DNA of 23,765 nucleotides from Zygnema circumcarinatum (lineage: Eukaryota; Streptophyta; Zygnematophyceae; Zygnematales; Zygnemataceae): assembly GCA_037447605.1 (NCBI GenBank), contig CM074810.1:684249-708013 (forward strand), in the 5' to 3' direction. Shown one piece after another: positions 1 to 21,268 of the stretch. Each line of letters starts with the position of its first letter. Position 1 is the stretch's first letter. The translations under genes and the position numbers were made by a program. The notes beneath the pieces were generated by a model, which was not told the DNA's origin, did not search any database, and worked only from the letters and a program-made list of their open reading frames with translations.

Positions 1-145
1 TTCAATCGATTACAATATTCTTAGGCATCAGCAAAAAGACTTGAGAATGAAGCTGAGATTCTTCAACTTGAACTTTAGCTTGTAACTAAAGATTTTCTGG
101 CAGAATGCAAGTGTTTTTTATAAGGTCAGTTTTTTGGGGGGGCAC

Positions 146-12883
<12,738 letters not shown>

Positions 12884-14559
12884 GGCTGCTTCTCAACCCC
12901 TCATGCACCACTTGGAAGATCTTAAAGCCATATAGCAACTATCAGATAAAGGTTTGCAAGTAGTAATGTGAATCGCATGGAACAAAAAAAAACTAATCCA
13001 CAATTAGCAGTAGAAATCCCTTTCACGTTTGCTTTCTGTTGAAATCTGCTGGGTAATAAAAGGAATATTTTCTGAAACTTGAAGGCCTAGAGTGGAGTGA
13101 AGAATGTTCCGCATCGAAAGGGCATCAGCTGCAAAGCAGAGCAAATAAAATACGTCAGATAGGAAAACGACGACGAGTTGTCGAATAGCACTGTGCAAGA
13201 CATCACACACCCTGCCCGCTTATCTCCTACCTCACCCCCTTCCCCTCCTCTCCCGCTCCATTTACTCCCCACCGGCTTATCTCCTTTTTTCTCTTTTCTC
13301 CTCCCTCCTATCGACCTCCCGTCTCTTTTCCAGAACTTGACCAGGCAGTCGCCCAGCACAAGTGCAGGCGCCATTAAGGGCAAATTTAGTTTATAATGAA
13401 CAATCAACACTCCGAATCGCTTATCTGCCCTTCCAGTGAGCAATCAATAAGCAAGCCTAGTTTTATATTCCAATTACCAAGCAGTAATGTCTTGACGGTT
13501 GACGATTACTAAAATGGAACTCAAAAGCTAAAGGTCTTTTGAGAACCATAAAAATTCTGCGACAAAAGCAATACCCGACAGTGCTCGAGCCCATAGAATT
13601 CAATTTGCGATAACATTGCAAGTTATTGAACCCTTCGTAACTTCCTTTGATTAGGAGCCACTCTCAAGACGTTGTACTCTCTTGAGCGTACAGACTTCAA
13701 AACCAGGGGTAGGGACGAGTTAAAACGTAGTCTAGAGAGGCAAATGTGAGGGTCGACAAAATTCTAATCGGCCCATATTGCTATCAAAGGGAGTTTTCAA
13801 GATGTAGAAGTCTCTATTTGAAGTTTAAAAAACTCCTAAAAGCTCTCCTTTCTACAATGCCTCGGCTTGACTGTATTCATTAATTAATCTCTCGTCTTGA
13901 CTAATGAATTAGCCTGAACTTCATCCAAAGATCTCTGTGCTTGATCTATACCGTACGACCTAAATAGTGACTCACCTTTGCTTGAGCAGAACCGTCTCTG
14001 TTTATTGCGTTTGATTTTTTTTATGAAGTGTTAAACTGTTATCATGACTCAAAAGGAAAATACATCAATTTTCGTCACATTCCATTCAACTTAAGCTCCT
14101 GATGGCAAATAGTGCTCGTAATAGTGGTAGTGCTACCACTGCAGTATTCTACCACTGCTTTCAGGACTTGTAGCCCTACCGTTACCATTTTTTTTTCAGA
14201 GTTTTGTTTACATATAGAAAGGGAAGGCACGGGTGTTAAGTTGTGTCGTCACACTGAATACTTTTATCGTACAATGAATGCGAGAAAAAAAATAAACTTG
14301 TTAGTTTCAGGATGTATTCTGCGCATGGAGTGCATGATGGTTCATGTGTGCGCGTGCAACGTCCAACAAACAGCCAAACCCTAAGTTTACAAAGCAGACA
14401 TGGACCTACCGTTGGCAAAGCACTTGCCAAATGATCACATTTGTTTCACAGAGCTCATCTGAATCCGCCACTTACCGCATTGCTTGAAAGAAATATCTTC
14501 TGAACAAGAGGGTGAGGATAAAAAAAAGGAGAAAACGAAGGTATCAACCACTATTTCTA
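12884..14559. other. BCHC upstream region: 5' leader/promoter, no gene recognised
   Basis: Mixed, fairly AT-rich sequence upstream of the BCHC start. It must contain the leader and probably the promoter of BCHC, but no transcription start can be fixed. The longest open frame (13443-13087, minus, 118 codons) shows no recognised family and is partly low complexity. Leader introns are possible and cannot be placed. Confidence 0.5.
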
Positions 14560-14992
14560 TTCCTTCTCGTCTCCCATTCGCTTCTTTCTCTTTCTTCCCC
14601 CTTCCTGTTATCTACCATCACCCCTACCTCTACGTCCACCCTTCTCATCCTCTCTCTGCCTCTCCCTCTGTCTTCTTACCCTTCCTGCCCCTTTCCCCCC
14701 TTACAAATCTCACCCCCCTCGTTTTGACCCCCCCTTCTCCCCCTTTCTCCCTCTCCCCCCTTACCACTCCCCTCTCCGTCTCCCTCTTTCCCCTTACCAC
14801 TCCCCACTCCGTCTCCCTCTTTCCCCTACCCCTCCCCTCCCGTCCCTCCCCTCCCCTCCCTCCCCTCCCTCCCTCCCCTCCCCTCCCCTCCCTCCCCTCC
14901 CCTCCCCTCCCCTCCCTTCCCCTCCCCTCCCCTCCCTCCCCTCCCCCTCTCCCTCTCCCTCTCCCCCCCTGCCCGCCTCACCTCCTGCTCCA
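14560..14992. repeat. Long CT / CCCTCC pyrimidine tract
   Basis: About 430 bp of almost uninterrupted pyrimidine on the plus strand. It shifts from CT-rich to CCCTCCCCTCC repeats around 14830-14970. The minus strand is (GGGAGGGGA)n-like and could form G-quadruplex or triplex structures. It resembles the tracts inside BCHC introns. Overlapping long frames on both strands are low-complexity artefacts. Confidence 0.85.
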
Positions 14993-15237
14993 CGGCTCCG
15001 CCTCCTCCGCCCTCCCCGCGGAGCCTTCCAGGAGCGCTGCCACGTGGCAAGCGACCGCACCGCCTTCCCAACCGGGCGGGGGAGCGTCAAGCCCGTTCCA
15101 TGTCCAACCCGCGACGCTGCTCCGTTGCAGCGCACTGCAAACTGCGGCGCACCATGGAACGGCGACCGAAGGCCCAACGGTAACAAGGGCGGGGCCGCAT
15201 GCGGACTGTGTTACCGTACGGACAGGCGGCTGAAGCT
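14993..15237. other. GC-rich patch next to the pyrimidine tract
   Basis: A 245-bp GC- and CpG-rich segment containing a G-box-like CCACGTGG (15041-15048). It is compositionally distinct from the AT-rich DNA to its right. It could be a remote promoter or leader exon of BCHC, or an unrelated element. No conserved protein was recognised in any frame. Confidence 0.4.
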
Positions 15238-15309
15238 ATGTTTATGTTAGGGTCAGTAATAACGGTAATAACCATGTTTATGTTAGGGTCAGTACTAACG
15301 GTAATAACC
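15238..15309. repeat. 36-bp tandem duplication
   Basis: Two head-to-tail 36-bp copies (15238-15273 and 15274-15309) beginning ATGTTTATGTTAGGGTCAGT and differing at one base. Both end in GGTAATAACC. The second copy's GGTAATAACC is also the left target-site duplication of the adjacent transposon. Confidence 0.9.
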
Positions 15310-16188
15310 AGGCCTCTTCAAATAGGGGAGATCCCCTAAATATCGTAAATAGCTTATTTATGTAAGATTTTGAGATTAGTTTACGTGATTTCAACTTAAA
15401 TACCACACAAGCCCCAAAAAAGTATTTTTTTGGTTAAAAACAAAAAGGAAATGAATTGCATTTGCAACCACAATAGCAATGATGTATATGAACTTTACTT
15501 GTTGGTATAACAACACGGCTTTAGAAACTGGTGCAACCTCTTCGACTCTTATAGATTGGTAAATTTTACCAATCAATTAGAACAACTGTGCATTTGGCAA
15601 TCACAACATATAGTTGCTTATTCAAAAACCCAATTGCACTGAAACTTTGTAGATCCAATCCTAAGCTCTCTATTTCTTTTTCCATCCATCATTAATTACT
15701 CCAAGTATCACTTTAGAATCCATCATAGTCTTGAAATTTCCTCACAAAAACTCTATTCCAAATCATAACCTCTGAAATTCTAGGTGTAGTCACAAAAGAA
15801 AAACTGAAATAGGAACTAAAATTAGAAATGAAATGAAAAATGGTCTCACTCCCTTAGGAGTTTTAGGCTGATCAAGACAGCTATAGAAGTGATGCAAACT
15901 ACTCAAAGAGACCCTCGAAGAGTGGTCAAACTATCAAATTGCAGTGAAGAATGCCTTCCAATGAAAAGTCTGTCAACCTCTTTCGAAACTCGTCTTTCTC
16001 CCATCCAATTACTGAAAAATCAGACTCGACAGTAGCAGTGTTGGGAAATGATGAAGCAAGGTCTCCACAAAATTCTCGTCCGTACGTGCACGGTTTCGTC
16101 CGTACAGCCCATATTTACGTGTTTTTACAAAACCAAGTTAGGGGACAGTCCCCTATCTTATGCCGAAATCTCCTATTTGAAGAGGCCT
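15310..16188. mobile_element. Non-autonomous TIR DNA transposon with 10-bp target duplication
   Basis: The left end AGGCCTCTTCAAATAGG (15310-15326) is the exact reverse complement of the right end CCTATTTGAAGAGGCCT (16172-16188). The element is flanked by identical GGTAATAACC at 15300-15309 and 16189-16198. A second inverted block follows at each end: GGGGAGATCCCCTAA on the left, and TTAGGGGACAGTCCCC on the right. About 20 bp separate the two blocks on the right only. The 879-bp interior is AT-rich, unlike its flanks, and has no long frame, so it is non-autonomous. A 9-10-bp duplication suggests the Mutator-like superfamily. Because the duplication starts GG and ends CC, an element starting CCAGGCC with a TAA duplication (PIF/Harbinger style) is also compatible. 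Confidence 0.82.
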
Positions 16189-16226
16189 GGTAATAACCGC
16201 TACCTTACCGTACAGGCACCAGGGTA

Positions 16227-16328
16227 CAGCAGACCTCCCCAATATTTTCGCCATGGTTTCGGCAAATATTGGGCGAAAATATTGGGTAGCGAAAATAAGA
16301 GGAGCGAAAATATTGGGGGGGTCTACTG
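16227..16328. mobile_element. 102-bp pogo/Tc1-mariner-like MITE
   Basis: The left end CAGCAGACCTCCCCAATATT, continuing TTCGC, matches the reverse complement of the right end with two substitutions over about 26 bp. It is flanked by TA on both sides (16225-16226 and 16329-16330), the Tc1/mariner duplication. CAGTAGACC-type ends are typical of pogo-like elements. The interior contains extra copies of GCGAAAATATTGGG or a close relative (near 16273, 16290 and 16304). It is too short to encode a transposase. It lies 38 bp to the right of the larger TIR element. Confidence 0.82.
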
Positions 16329-16421
16329 TACAGTAAAGGCTTAAGGTTAGCGTACGGCGTACCAAATATGTTATAGACGCGAGCGATGTTTGAGTGGATG
16401 TTAGAAATAATGGAGACGCTG

Positions 16422-16431
16422 AAAAAAAAAA
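16422..16431 (-). terminator. Pol III terminator of tRNA-Glu
   Basis: A run of ten A on the plus strand, which is T10 on the tRNA strand, begins 24 nt after the mature tRNA 3' end. T runs of four or more terminate RNA polymerase III. Confidence 0.85.
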
Positions 16432-16455
16432 GTAGTCTTTCTTTGCTCGGGAGCG

Positions 16456-16528
16456 TTCCGTTGCCGGGATTTGAACCCGGGTCGCTCGGGTGAGAGCCGA
16501 GTATCCTAACCGACTAGACTACAACGGA
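16456..16528 (-). tRNA. tRNA-Glu (anticodon CTC)
   Basis: A 73-nt cloverleaf. The acceptor arm TCCGTTG pairs with CAACGGA, followed by discriminator A. The anticodon arm CTCGG-CTCTCAC-CCGAG shows anticodon CTC. The T arm is CCGGG-TTCAAAT-CCCGG. Internal promoter boxes A (TAGTCTAGTCGG) and B (GGTTCAAATCC) are intact. No intron and no encoded CCA. This is a standard nuclear tRNA-Glu, transcribed by Pol III on the minus strand, with a downstream T10. Confidence 0.97.
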
Positions 16529-17129
16529 GATGTAAAAATGAGTTTGTTATTTAACTTTATACAATTTTCAACGCAGCGACCTTCCCAAAATCATTCTAAC
16601 AGACTCTCATTTATGATGATGACTTTGTTCATGTACATTTGATGGCATGGCCATCGTGAGATCAATGCTACATCCCCACTCTATTTTTATGCATATTTGA
16701 TCAATGCCACATAGACACCCCCATTTTCATTGTTTCTGCAAGGGCAGATCATCTTATGATCGGACTTCTGATCATTGGTCTTACGATGGCGATGCCATTT
16801 TGACATAATTTATGTATTTGACTCGATGCTACTGAGGTGAAATCATAAGCACACAGTTCAAGCATCTTGGCACTAAGTGATTTTGTTTGAATATAACCCA
16901 AACTTCGAATGAGATTATGATGAAGCACGCTTCCAAAAGACCGCATACGTTCTCCCTTCAAGGCAGTATTGCCCTTAGACCATACTTTATCAATGGGCTG
17001 CAAGTTGATTACAGCCATAAGTCACTGCAATTCCCACAACTGCTGATGTCACATCAACTGCATCCCCTGTACCACCCGCCACAAAACTTCGCCCTGACTC
17101 TATAGTTCCCATTGACAGGGTTCAAGTCA
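16529..17129. other. HISN3 3' flank / intergenic, no gene seen
   Basis: A 600-bp stretch between the HISN3 stop codon and the tRNA. It should contain the HISN3 3' UTR and poly(A) site, but no unambiguous signal was identified. The open frame at 17018-16749 (minus) has no recognisable similarity. Confidence 0.5.
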
Positions 17130-20100
17130 TCATCTTGTGGGGCTCAACACTGCCTCCTTCTGCTGCCGCCTGTGCCACTCCACCACATCTCGGTACGCCA
17201 AATCGCCGCCAAAAATATCGAGAGCGCTGCCAACTGTGATGTCAACGTAGCCATTGCCTGCTCCTCTCACACGCTCGAGATCTTCTATAGTTCGAGCGCC
17301 TCCAGCATAAGTCACGGGTATCTTTGAGAAAAGGAAACAACCAAAAAAGGAAAGAAACCCATCGTCAGTACTTTACCCCCCGCTCTCCTCTCCTCTCCCG
17401 CAATTCAAACTTCGGCCGTTCTTTGATTCATTTCTGACTGACTTCCCTTTATCACTTTCCCTCACCGCCCCTCCTTCCATTCATCACTGTACCTCAATCG
17501 CCATCTCCCCTTCCCATTCCTTCTCCTCATTTATCGTCTCTCTCTCCCTTACTACCTCCATTTCGTTACCTCACCAAACTCACCGCTACTTCTGTTTCCT
17601 TCTCCCGTTCCCTCCCTCCCTTCCCTCTTACCCTACCTCCACTTCCTTCTCTCCAGTTGCTGCCTGGCAACTTCCATAAACCTACATCCTTCCCCCCCCC
17701 TCTTTCCCCCCTCCCTCCCTCTGTCCCTTTCCCCCCTCCCTCCCTCTATCCCTTTCCCCCCTCCCTCCCTCTGTCCCTTTCCCCCCTCCCTCCCTCTATC
17801 CCTTTCCCCCCTCCCTCCCTCTGTCCCTTTTCCCCCTCCCTCCCTCTGCCCCTTTCCCCCATGCAGCTTTCCGTACCGGGCTGAGTCGTCCGAGCAAAGC
17901 AACAAGTTCCTCGTCCACTCCGAGCCTGCACTCACAACCCCACCCCGAAGGAAAATTTCTCAATTTACATGGGAACAGTTCAGTCAGTTTAGTTCAAAGC
18001 TGTAGCCATTTTCAAGAACTCGAAAGTGACGAGTTGCCACCAGTTCGCACATTTGTAGAAGAGAAAGTTACACACTAAAGGATGTTTTCCCAACTTGAAG
18101 ACAGAGAGACAGGCAAAAAACGAGTAACGAGATTCCCCTTTCCTTCTCCTGTCCATTTTTCATGGACCGTTTTCTATTCCTTTACTAAGTCCACTTTCAG
18201 TCTTCTTTTCCGCATTGGAAAGTCTACTTTCAGTTTTCCTTTCCGCATTAGAAAGTCTACTTTCAGTCTTCTTTTCCGCATTGGAAAGTCTACTTTCAGT
18301 CTTCTTTTCCGCATTAGAAAGTCTACTTTCAGTCTTATTTTCCGAATTGGAAATTACACTTTCAGTCTTCTTTTCCGCATTGGAAAGTCTACTTTCAGTC
18401 TTCTTTTCCGCATTGGAAAGTCTACTTTCATTCTTATTTTCCGTATTGTACAAAAGAACTCACCGCATGCCCTCCACGTCCACTCCATGCACCAAAAACT
18501 CATCCGCGGACTCTGCCAGCTCAGCAATCGACTGCTGAGTCAAAGCAAGGTTACTGAAGCGCTGCCACCTGTCAGTCACCACTCGATATTCTCCATCCTG
18601 AAAACAAAATACAAAATGAGAGCGAGGAGGGGGATGGGGGGGGGGGAGGGAGGCATGTGTGGTAAATAAACAGCATTGGAGATATCCGTTGTAAAATAAA
18701 ACAAACGAAATCAATTGTTTGCAGGGGATTGCCACTATTGAGAGTCAATGGTGATCAATGTTTCACCTTTTTCCGGCAGCTAAGGTCCAAAACAAGACGA
18801 CTCCGCCCAACTGCCTTCACCAACTGCTGTAACCGTTCCAAATCAACTCTGCCCTCCCTAAACACATACTGGACAAGAGCCACAGCTCAACTATCAAAAG
18901 CTGCAGAAAAAAAAGATTAATTTGAAGCTGATTTAGGGGTATAAAGTCCACATCTTCCGTGGCAAGAAAGCAAGAAAGTAAGAAAGAAACAACGATGGGA
19001 CCTTCCATACAACGCCGCGACGGAATAATGGTTCGTGGTTTAGATTGTACTCGAATTATTTCCGTCCAAGAGCAAGAAAAACAAGACTACTTCTTAAAAA
19101 ATGAGCAGGCGAAGTAAAAATAGTAATTACCGATGTTACAATGACATGGCTAGCACCTGCATCGAGATACTTCGCCGCATTTTCCGGCGTTATTCCACCT
19201 CCTATTTGTAACCCTCCTGTATATTCCAGACCACGCCAATTGCTACAGTTAAAATCCATTGGGTATGAAACGACAATAGAGTCGAAAAAAAAAAACGTAA
19301 TTCTTTCAGATACTGCTTCCTGTTCTTAAGATAAATAGAGCTCCATCTCCTTACCGGGGTAGGAGCGAAGGGCCTCCAAAGCTGCATCTTGACTTGCCGG
19401 GTCGGCTCCAAGCATGATGACATGCCCTCCCAAAAGGCCATCTTGGCGGTACATTGCAGCATACTCTGCAGACGAAATTTCTGATTCAAAATTTGTGACA
19501 AGAGAATCTTCTTGCGCGGAGTTTTCAGATGACCCTAAATCACGTAATGTCGAACCCACGATCTGTTTAACTTTTCCCTGCACCGCAAACATTATCTGAG
19601 AAGCTGTAAGCACTTTGAATACACAAAAGAGGGTTTTTTTGCAGGAATTTGCGTTCTTAACGAACATAAATCTCTCCCAGAGCTGTTTATAAAGAGCAAA
19701 ACAAAAGTTCGACTTAATCTAGAAAAGCTGCTTAGCCACTTTATCAGCAGAAGTTCGCCATGTAGTGTAAGGAATGTGCGCTCGACGTTATTGCATTCCT
19801 CTTAGAAGTTTCAACGAAAATTTTGTTTCTCCCATTTCGAGTTCTACCTCATCCAAATGCTACCAATGTCATGCACATGCATACTTCTAGATTACTACAT
19901 ACTCGTACATGCTTCTTCATCACACTTTTAAATATTTCTTACTTCTGGACAATGTGAGGAATATCTTCGGACTTCACCTTGTGAATGTCGATGCAAGGTC
20001 GAAACCGAACGGCCCGTTGAGTCCCTTCACGGCCTTCTGCCTCGACTGCAGCGACGGGGCCTGGCACTCTCGCCTTCGACCCACATGAAATAAGATTCTT

Positions 20101-20503
20101 GGAACTCAAATCCCGGCAAAATTAAAAGAAGAACTAAAACTTGAACTAATCAAGGGGAAGATTCAAGAATAAGATTCTTGGTAAGTAATGTCAAGTAATA
20201 CACATGAACTAAACAAGGGGAAGATTCAAGAATAAGATTCTTGGTAGGTAATGTCAAGTAATACACATGCGCAAAATAAATGCCACATATGTATCCATTA
20301 ATAATTCAAGGCATTAATCAGGATTGAAAGAAGAGCAGTACCTGCGATACACAGTGCCGCCATGCCTGGAAATCATCAATCTTAAACCCTAAAGTCTCCC
20401 AGGATCCCTTCAGAAGCACCCTACCTTGCATGCAAACTGCGTCTGGGGGGAGCCGGCCGCCATGGCCGTGGAGGCAGAACGAAGAGGCGGAAGCTGCCGC
20501 CAT
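17130..20503 (-). CDS. HISN3: HISN3: ProFAR isomerase (HisA-type), plastid histidine biosynthesis
   Basis: Eight exons on minus: 20503-20342, 20097-19978, 19577-19355, 19216-19131, 18868-18767, 18597-18464, 17925-17877, 17321-17130. All introns are GT-AG and the phases sum to 355 aa plus TGA. HisA converts 5'-ProFAR to PRFAR in histidine synthesis, in plastids in plants. Conserved blocks are [17 protein letters not shown] (86-102, Asp91 the likely first catalytic Asp), [26 protein letters not shown] (Asp225 the likely second), [16 protein letters not shown] (297-300) and [11 protein letters not shown] (321-331, phosphate-binding). About 84 residues precede the barrel, compared with about 35 in Arabidopsis; they are Ala/Ser-rich at the start, consistent with a transit peptide. 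Exons 1-2 are less certain than the conserved core. It is head-to-head with RDM4. Introns 1, 6 and 7 contain tandem repeats. Confidence 0.93.
17711..17860. repeat. 25-bp x 6 minisatellite in HISN3 intron 7
   Basis: Six 25-bp units beginning CTCCCTCCCTCT. Units alternate at one position (GTCC, ATCC, GTCC, ATCC), so the first four form two 50-bp higher-order repeats. The last two units are variants (one extra T; GCCC). The array ends 14 bp from the exon 7 donor, so the transcript has GGGGG runs right after the 5' splice site. Confidence 0.92.
18188..18451. repeat. 33-bp x 8 minisatellite in HISN3 intron 6
   Basis: Eight contiguous 33-bp units (18188, 18221, 18254, 18287, 18320, 18353, 18386, 18419) with core AGTCTACTTTCAGTCTTCTT followed by TTCCGCATTGGAA. 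Units 1-7 differ by only a few substitutions; unit 8 is more diverged. The array ends 11 bp from the exon 6 donor end of the intron. Because 33 is a multiple of three, the array is open in several frames on both strands, giving spurious 11-residue repeat proteins. Confidence 0.95.
20143..20268. repeat. 63-bp direct duplication in HISN3 intron 1
   Basis: Two adjacent 63-bp copies (20143-20205 and 20206-20268) starting GAACTAA and differing at two positions. Each contains AATAAGATTCTTGG, the same 14 bases found at the exon 2 acceptor (20089-20102). Confidence 0.93.
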
Positions 20504-20638
20504 GGCTCCGGCTTCCCTCGCTCGGCCTCCTCCAGGTCCAGCTTGCTGCAGGAAAAAGAGGGGCCCCCGAAAAGTAATTTATTTCAAATACGACCAGTTG
20601 CGTGCGCCAGCTAGAGTCAAGATCCCCAATAAAAATTC

Positions 20639-20665
20639 GCCACGTGAAATATATGTTGACGTGGC
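20639..20665. promoter_or_regulatory. Inverted G-box pair near HISN3
   Basis: GCCACGT at 20639-20645 and ACGTGGC at 20659-20665 form a perfect 7-bp inverted repeat with a 13-bp spacer, about 136 bp upstream of the HISN3 ATG. The left arm contains CACGTG, a bZIP/bHLH core site. A regulatory role is inferred. Confidence 0.6.
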
Positions 20666-20767
20666 ACCACTTTTGGACGTTTTCTGACCCTAAAAGTTCG
20701 ATGTGTCGCCATGAAAAAGTGGGGAACGCGAATCTTAGAAACCCTAAACCCGTACGTATTCTGTCCG

Positions 20768-20895
20768 TACAGTGTCAACTCAATAAAGTAGAAAGCATTG
20801 TCTGGATCCGTAAATACCTTATGTTTTCTCCTCAATAAAGTAATCACATGCTGTTGTATATCCGTACATATCGTATCGTTTACCTCAATAAAGTA
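20768..20895. repeat. Three ~52-bp degenerate repeats; first resembles a pogo/Emigrant-type end
   Basis: CTCAATAAAGTA occurs at 20779, 20831 and 20884, spaced 52 and 53 bp. The intervening sequences are also related (ATCCGTA...TTT...CTC). The first copy begins TA-CAGTGTCAACTCAATAAAG, resembling the CAGT...ACCTC.ATAAA ends of plant pogo-like MITEs (Lemi/Emigrant). Confidence 0.6.
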
Positions 20896-21104
20896 AATAA
20901 CCATCTTGTTTTGTTACATTAGGGGGAGTCAGACCTTGACCATCGCTTACGAAATTCCCGAATTCCTTGTACTAAAAGTCAAAAATTCGTGTACGAATTC
21001 CGGGTCGGGATCCCTGCCTATGCCGTACACAGTCGTACCGAAATGCGTACCTAGCCAATGCTGAATTCGCCCGACAGGCTTACGAAATTGATTTGGCGAT
21101 GGTC

Positions 21105-21143
21105 TACACTTTGACCTCGATAAAGTAGCGAAGCGGTGTCTGG
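21105..21143. repeat. Second copy of the pogo-like end, direct orientation
   Basis: A 39-bp sequence (TA-CACTTTGACCTCGATAAAG onward, ending TGTCTGG) aligns with 20768-20805 with a one-base gap and scattered substitutions. Both copies have the same orientation, so they are not the two ends of one element. They are probably relics of two insertions or of a duplication. Confidence 0.55.
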
Positions 21144-21163
21144 GCCCTGGTGAAATCGAAATT

Positions 21164-21189
21164 CCACGTGTCCAGTTATGGACACGTGG
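21164..21189. promoter_or_regulatory. Palindromic double G-box near RDM4
   Basis: CCACGTGTCC (21164-21173) and GGACACGTGG (21180-21189) are exact reverse complements separated by AGTTAT, about 80 bp upstream of the RDM4 ATG. Each arm carries CACGTG. It could bind paired bZIP/bHLH dimers or extrude as a hairpin; the function is inferred. Confidence 0.65.
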
Positions 21190-21268
21190 CAAATCGCCAT
21201 TGGTGATGCTGGGCAATAGTGTGCGCAGAGGGACAGAGGGCTTCTGAGAGGACGAAGAAGCGCTCGCC

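Larger units (their letters stand above)
20504..21268. promoter_or_regulatory. Divergent intergenic promoter, HISN3 / RDM4
   Basis: A 765-bp interval between two start codons on opposite strands must hold both promoters and leaders. It contains two inverted-repeat ACGTG (G-box core) pairs, one near each gene, and transposon-like repeats in the middle. No unambiguous TATA box was located. A plus-strand open frame (20430-20687) crosses into it from HISN3 exon 1 and is considered antisense noise. Confidence 0.7.

Noticed and set aside
13087-13443. 118-codon minus-strand frame upstream of BCHC
   Set aside because: No recognisable family, a low-complexity middle, and no supporting splice or context signals.
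15310-16188. LTR retrotransposon or coding transposon
   Set aside because: The ends are inverted, not direct, repeats, and the interior has no transposase or gag/pol-like frame.
17711-18451. Regular repeats as a CRISPR array
   Set aside because: Units are contiguous with no unique spacers and lie in introns of a eukaryotic gene.
18082-18669. Apparent 195-residue repeat protein on plus, with a mirror on minus
   Set aside because: Produced by the 33-bp minisatellite inside HISN3 intron 6. Openness in several frames follows from a unit length divisible by three.
20430-20687. 85-codon plus-strand frame overlapping HISN3 exon 1
   Set aside because: Antisense to a well-supported exon; rich in Ala/Arg/Pro from GC-rich sequence, with no conserved motif.
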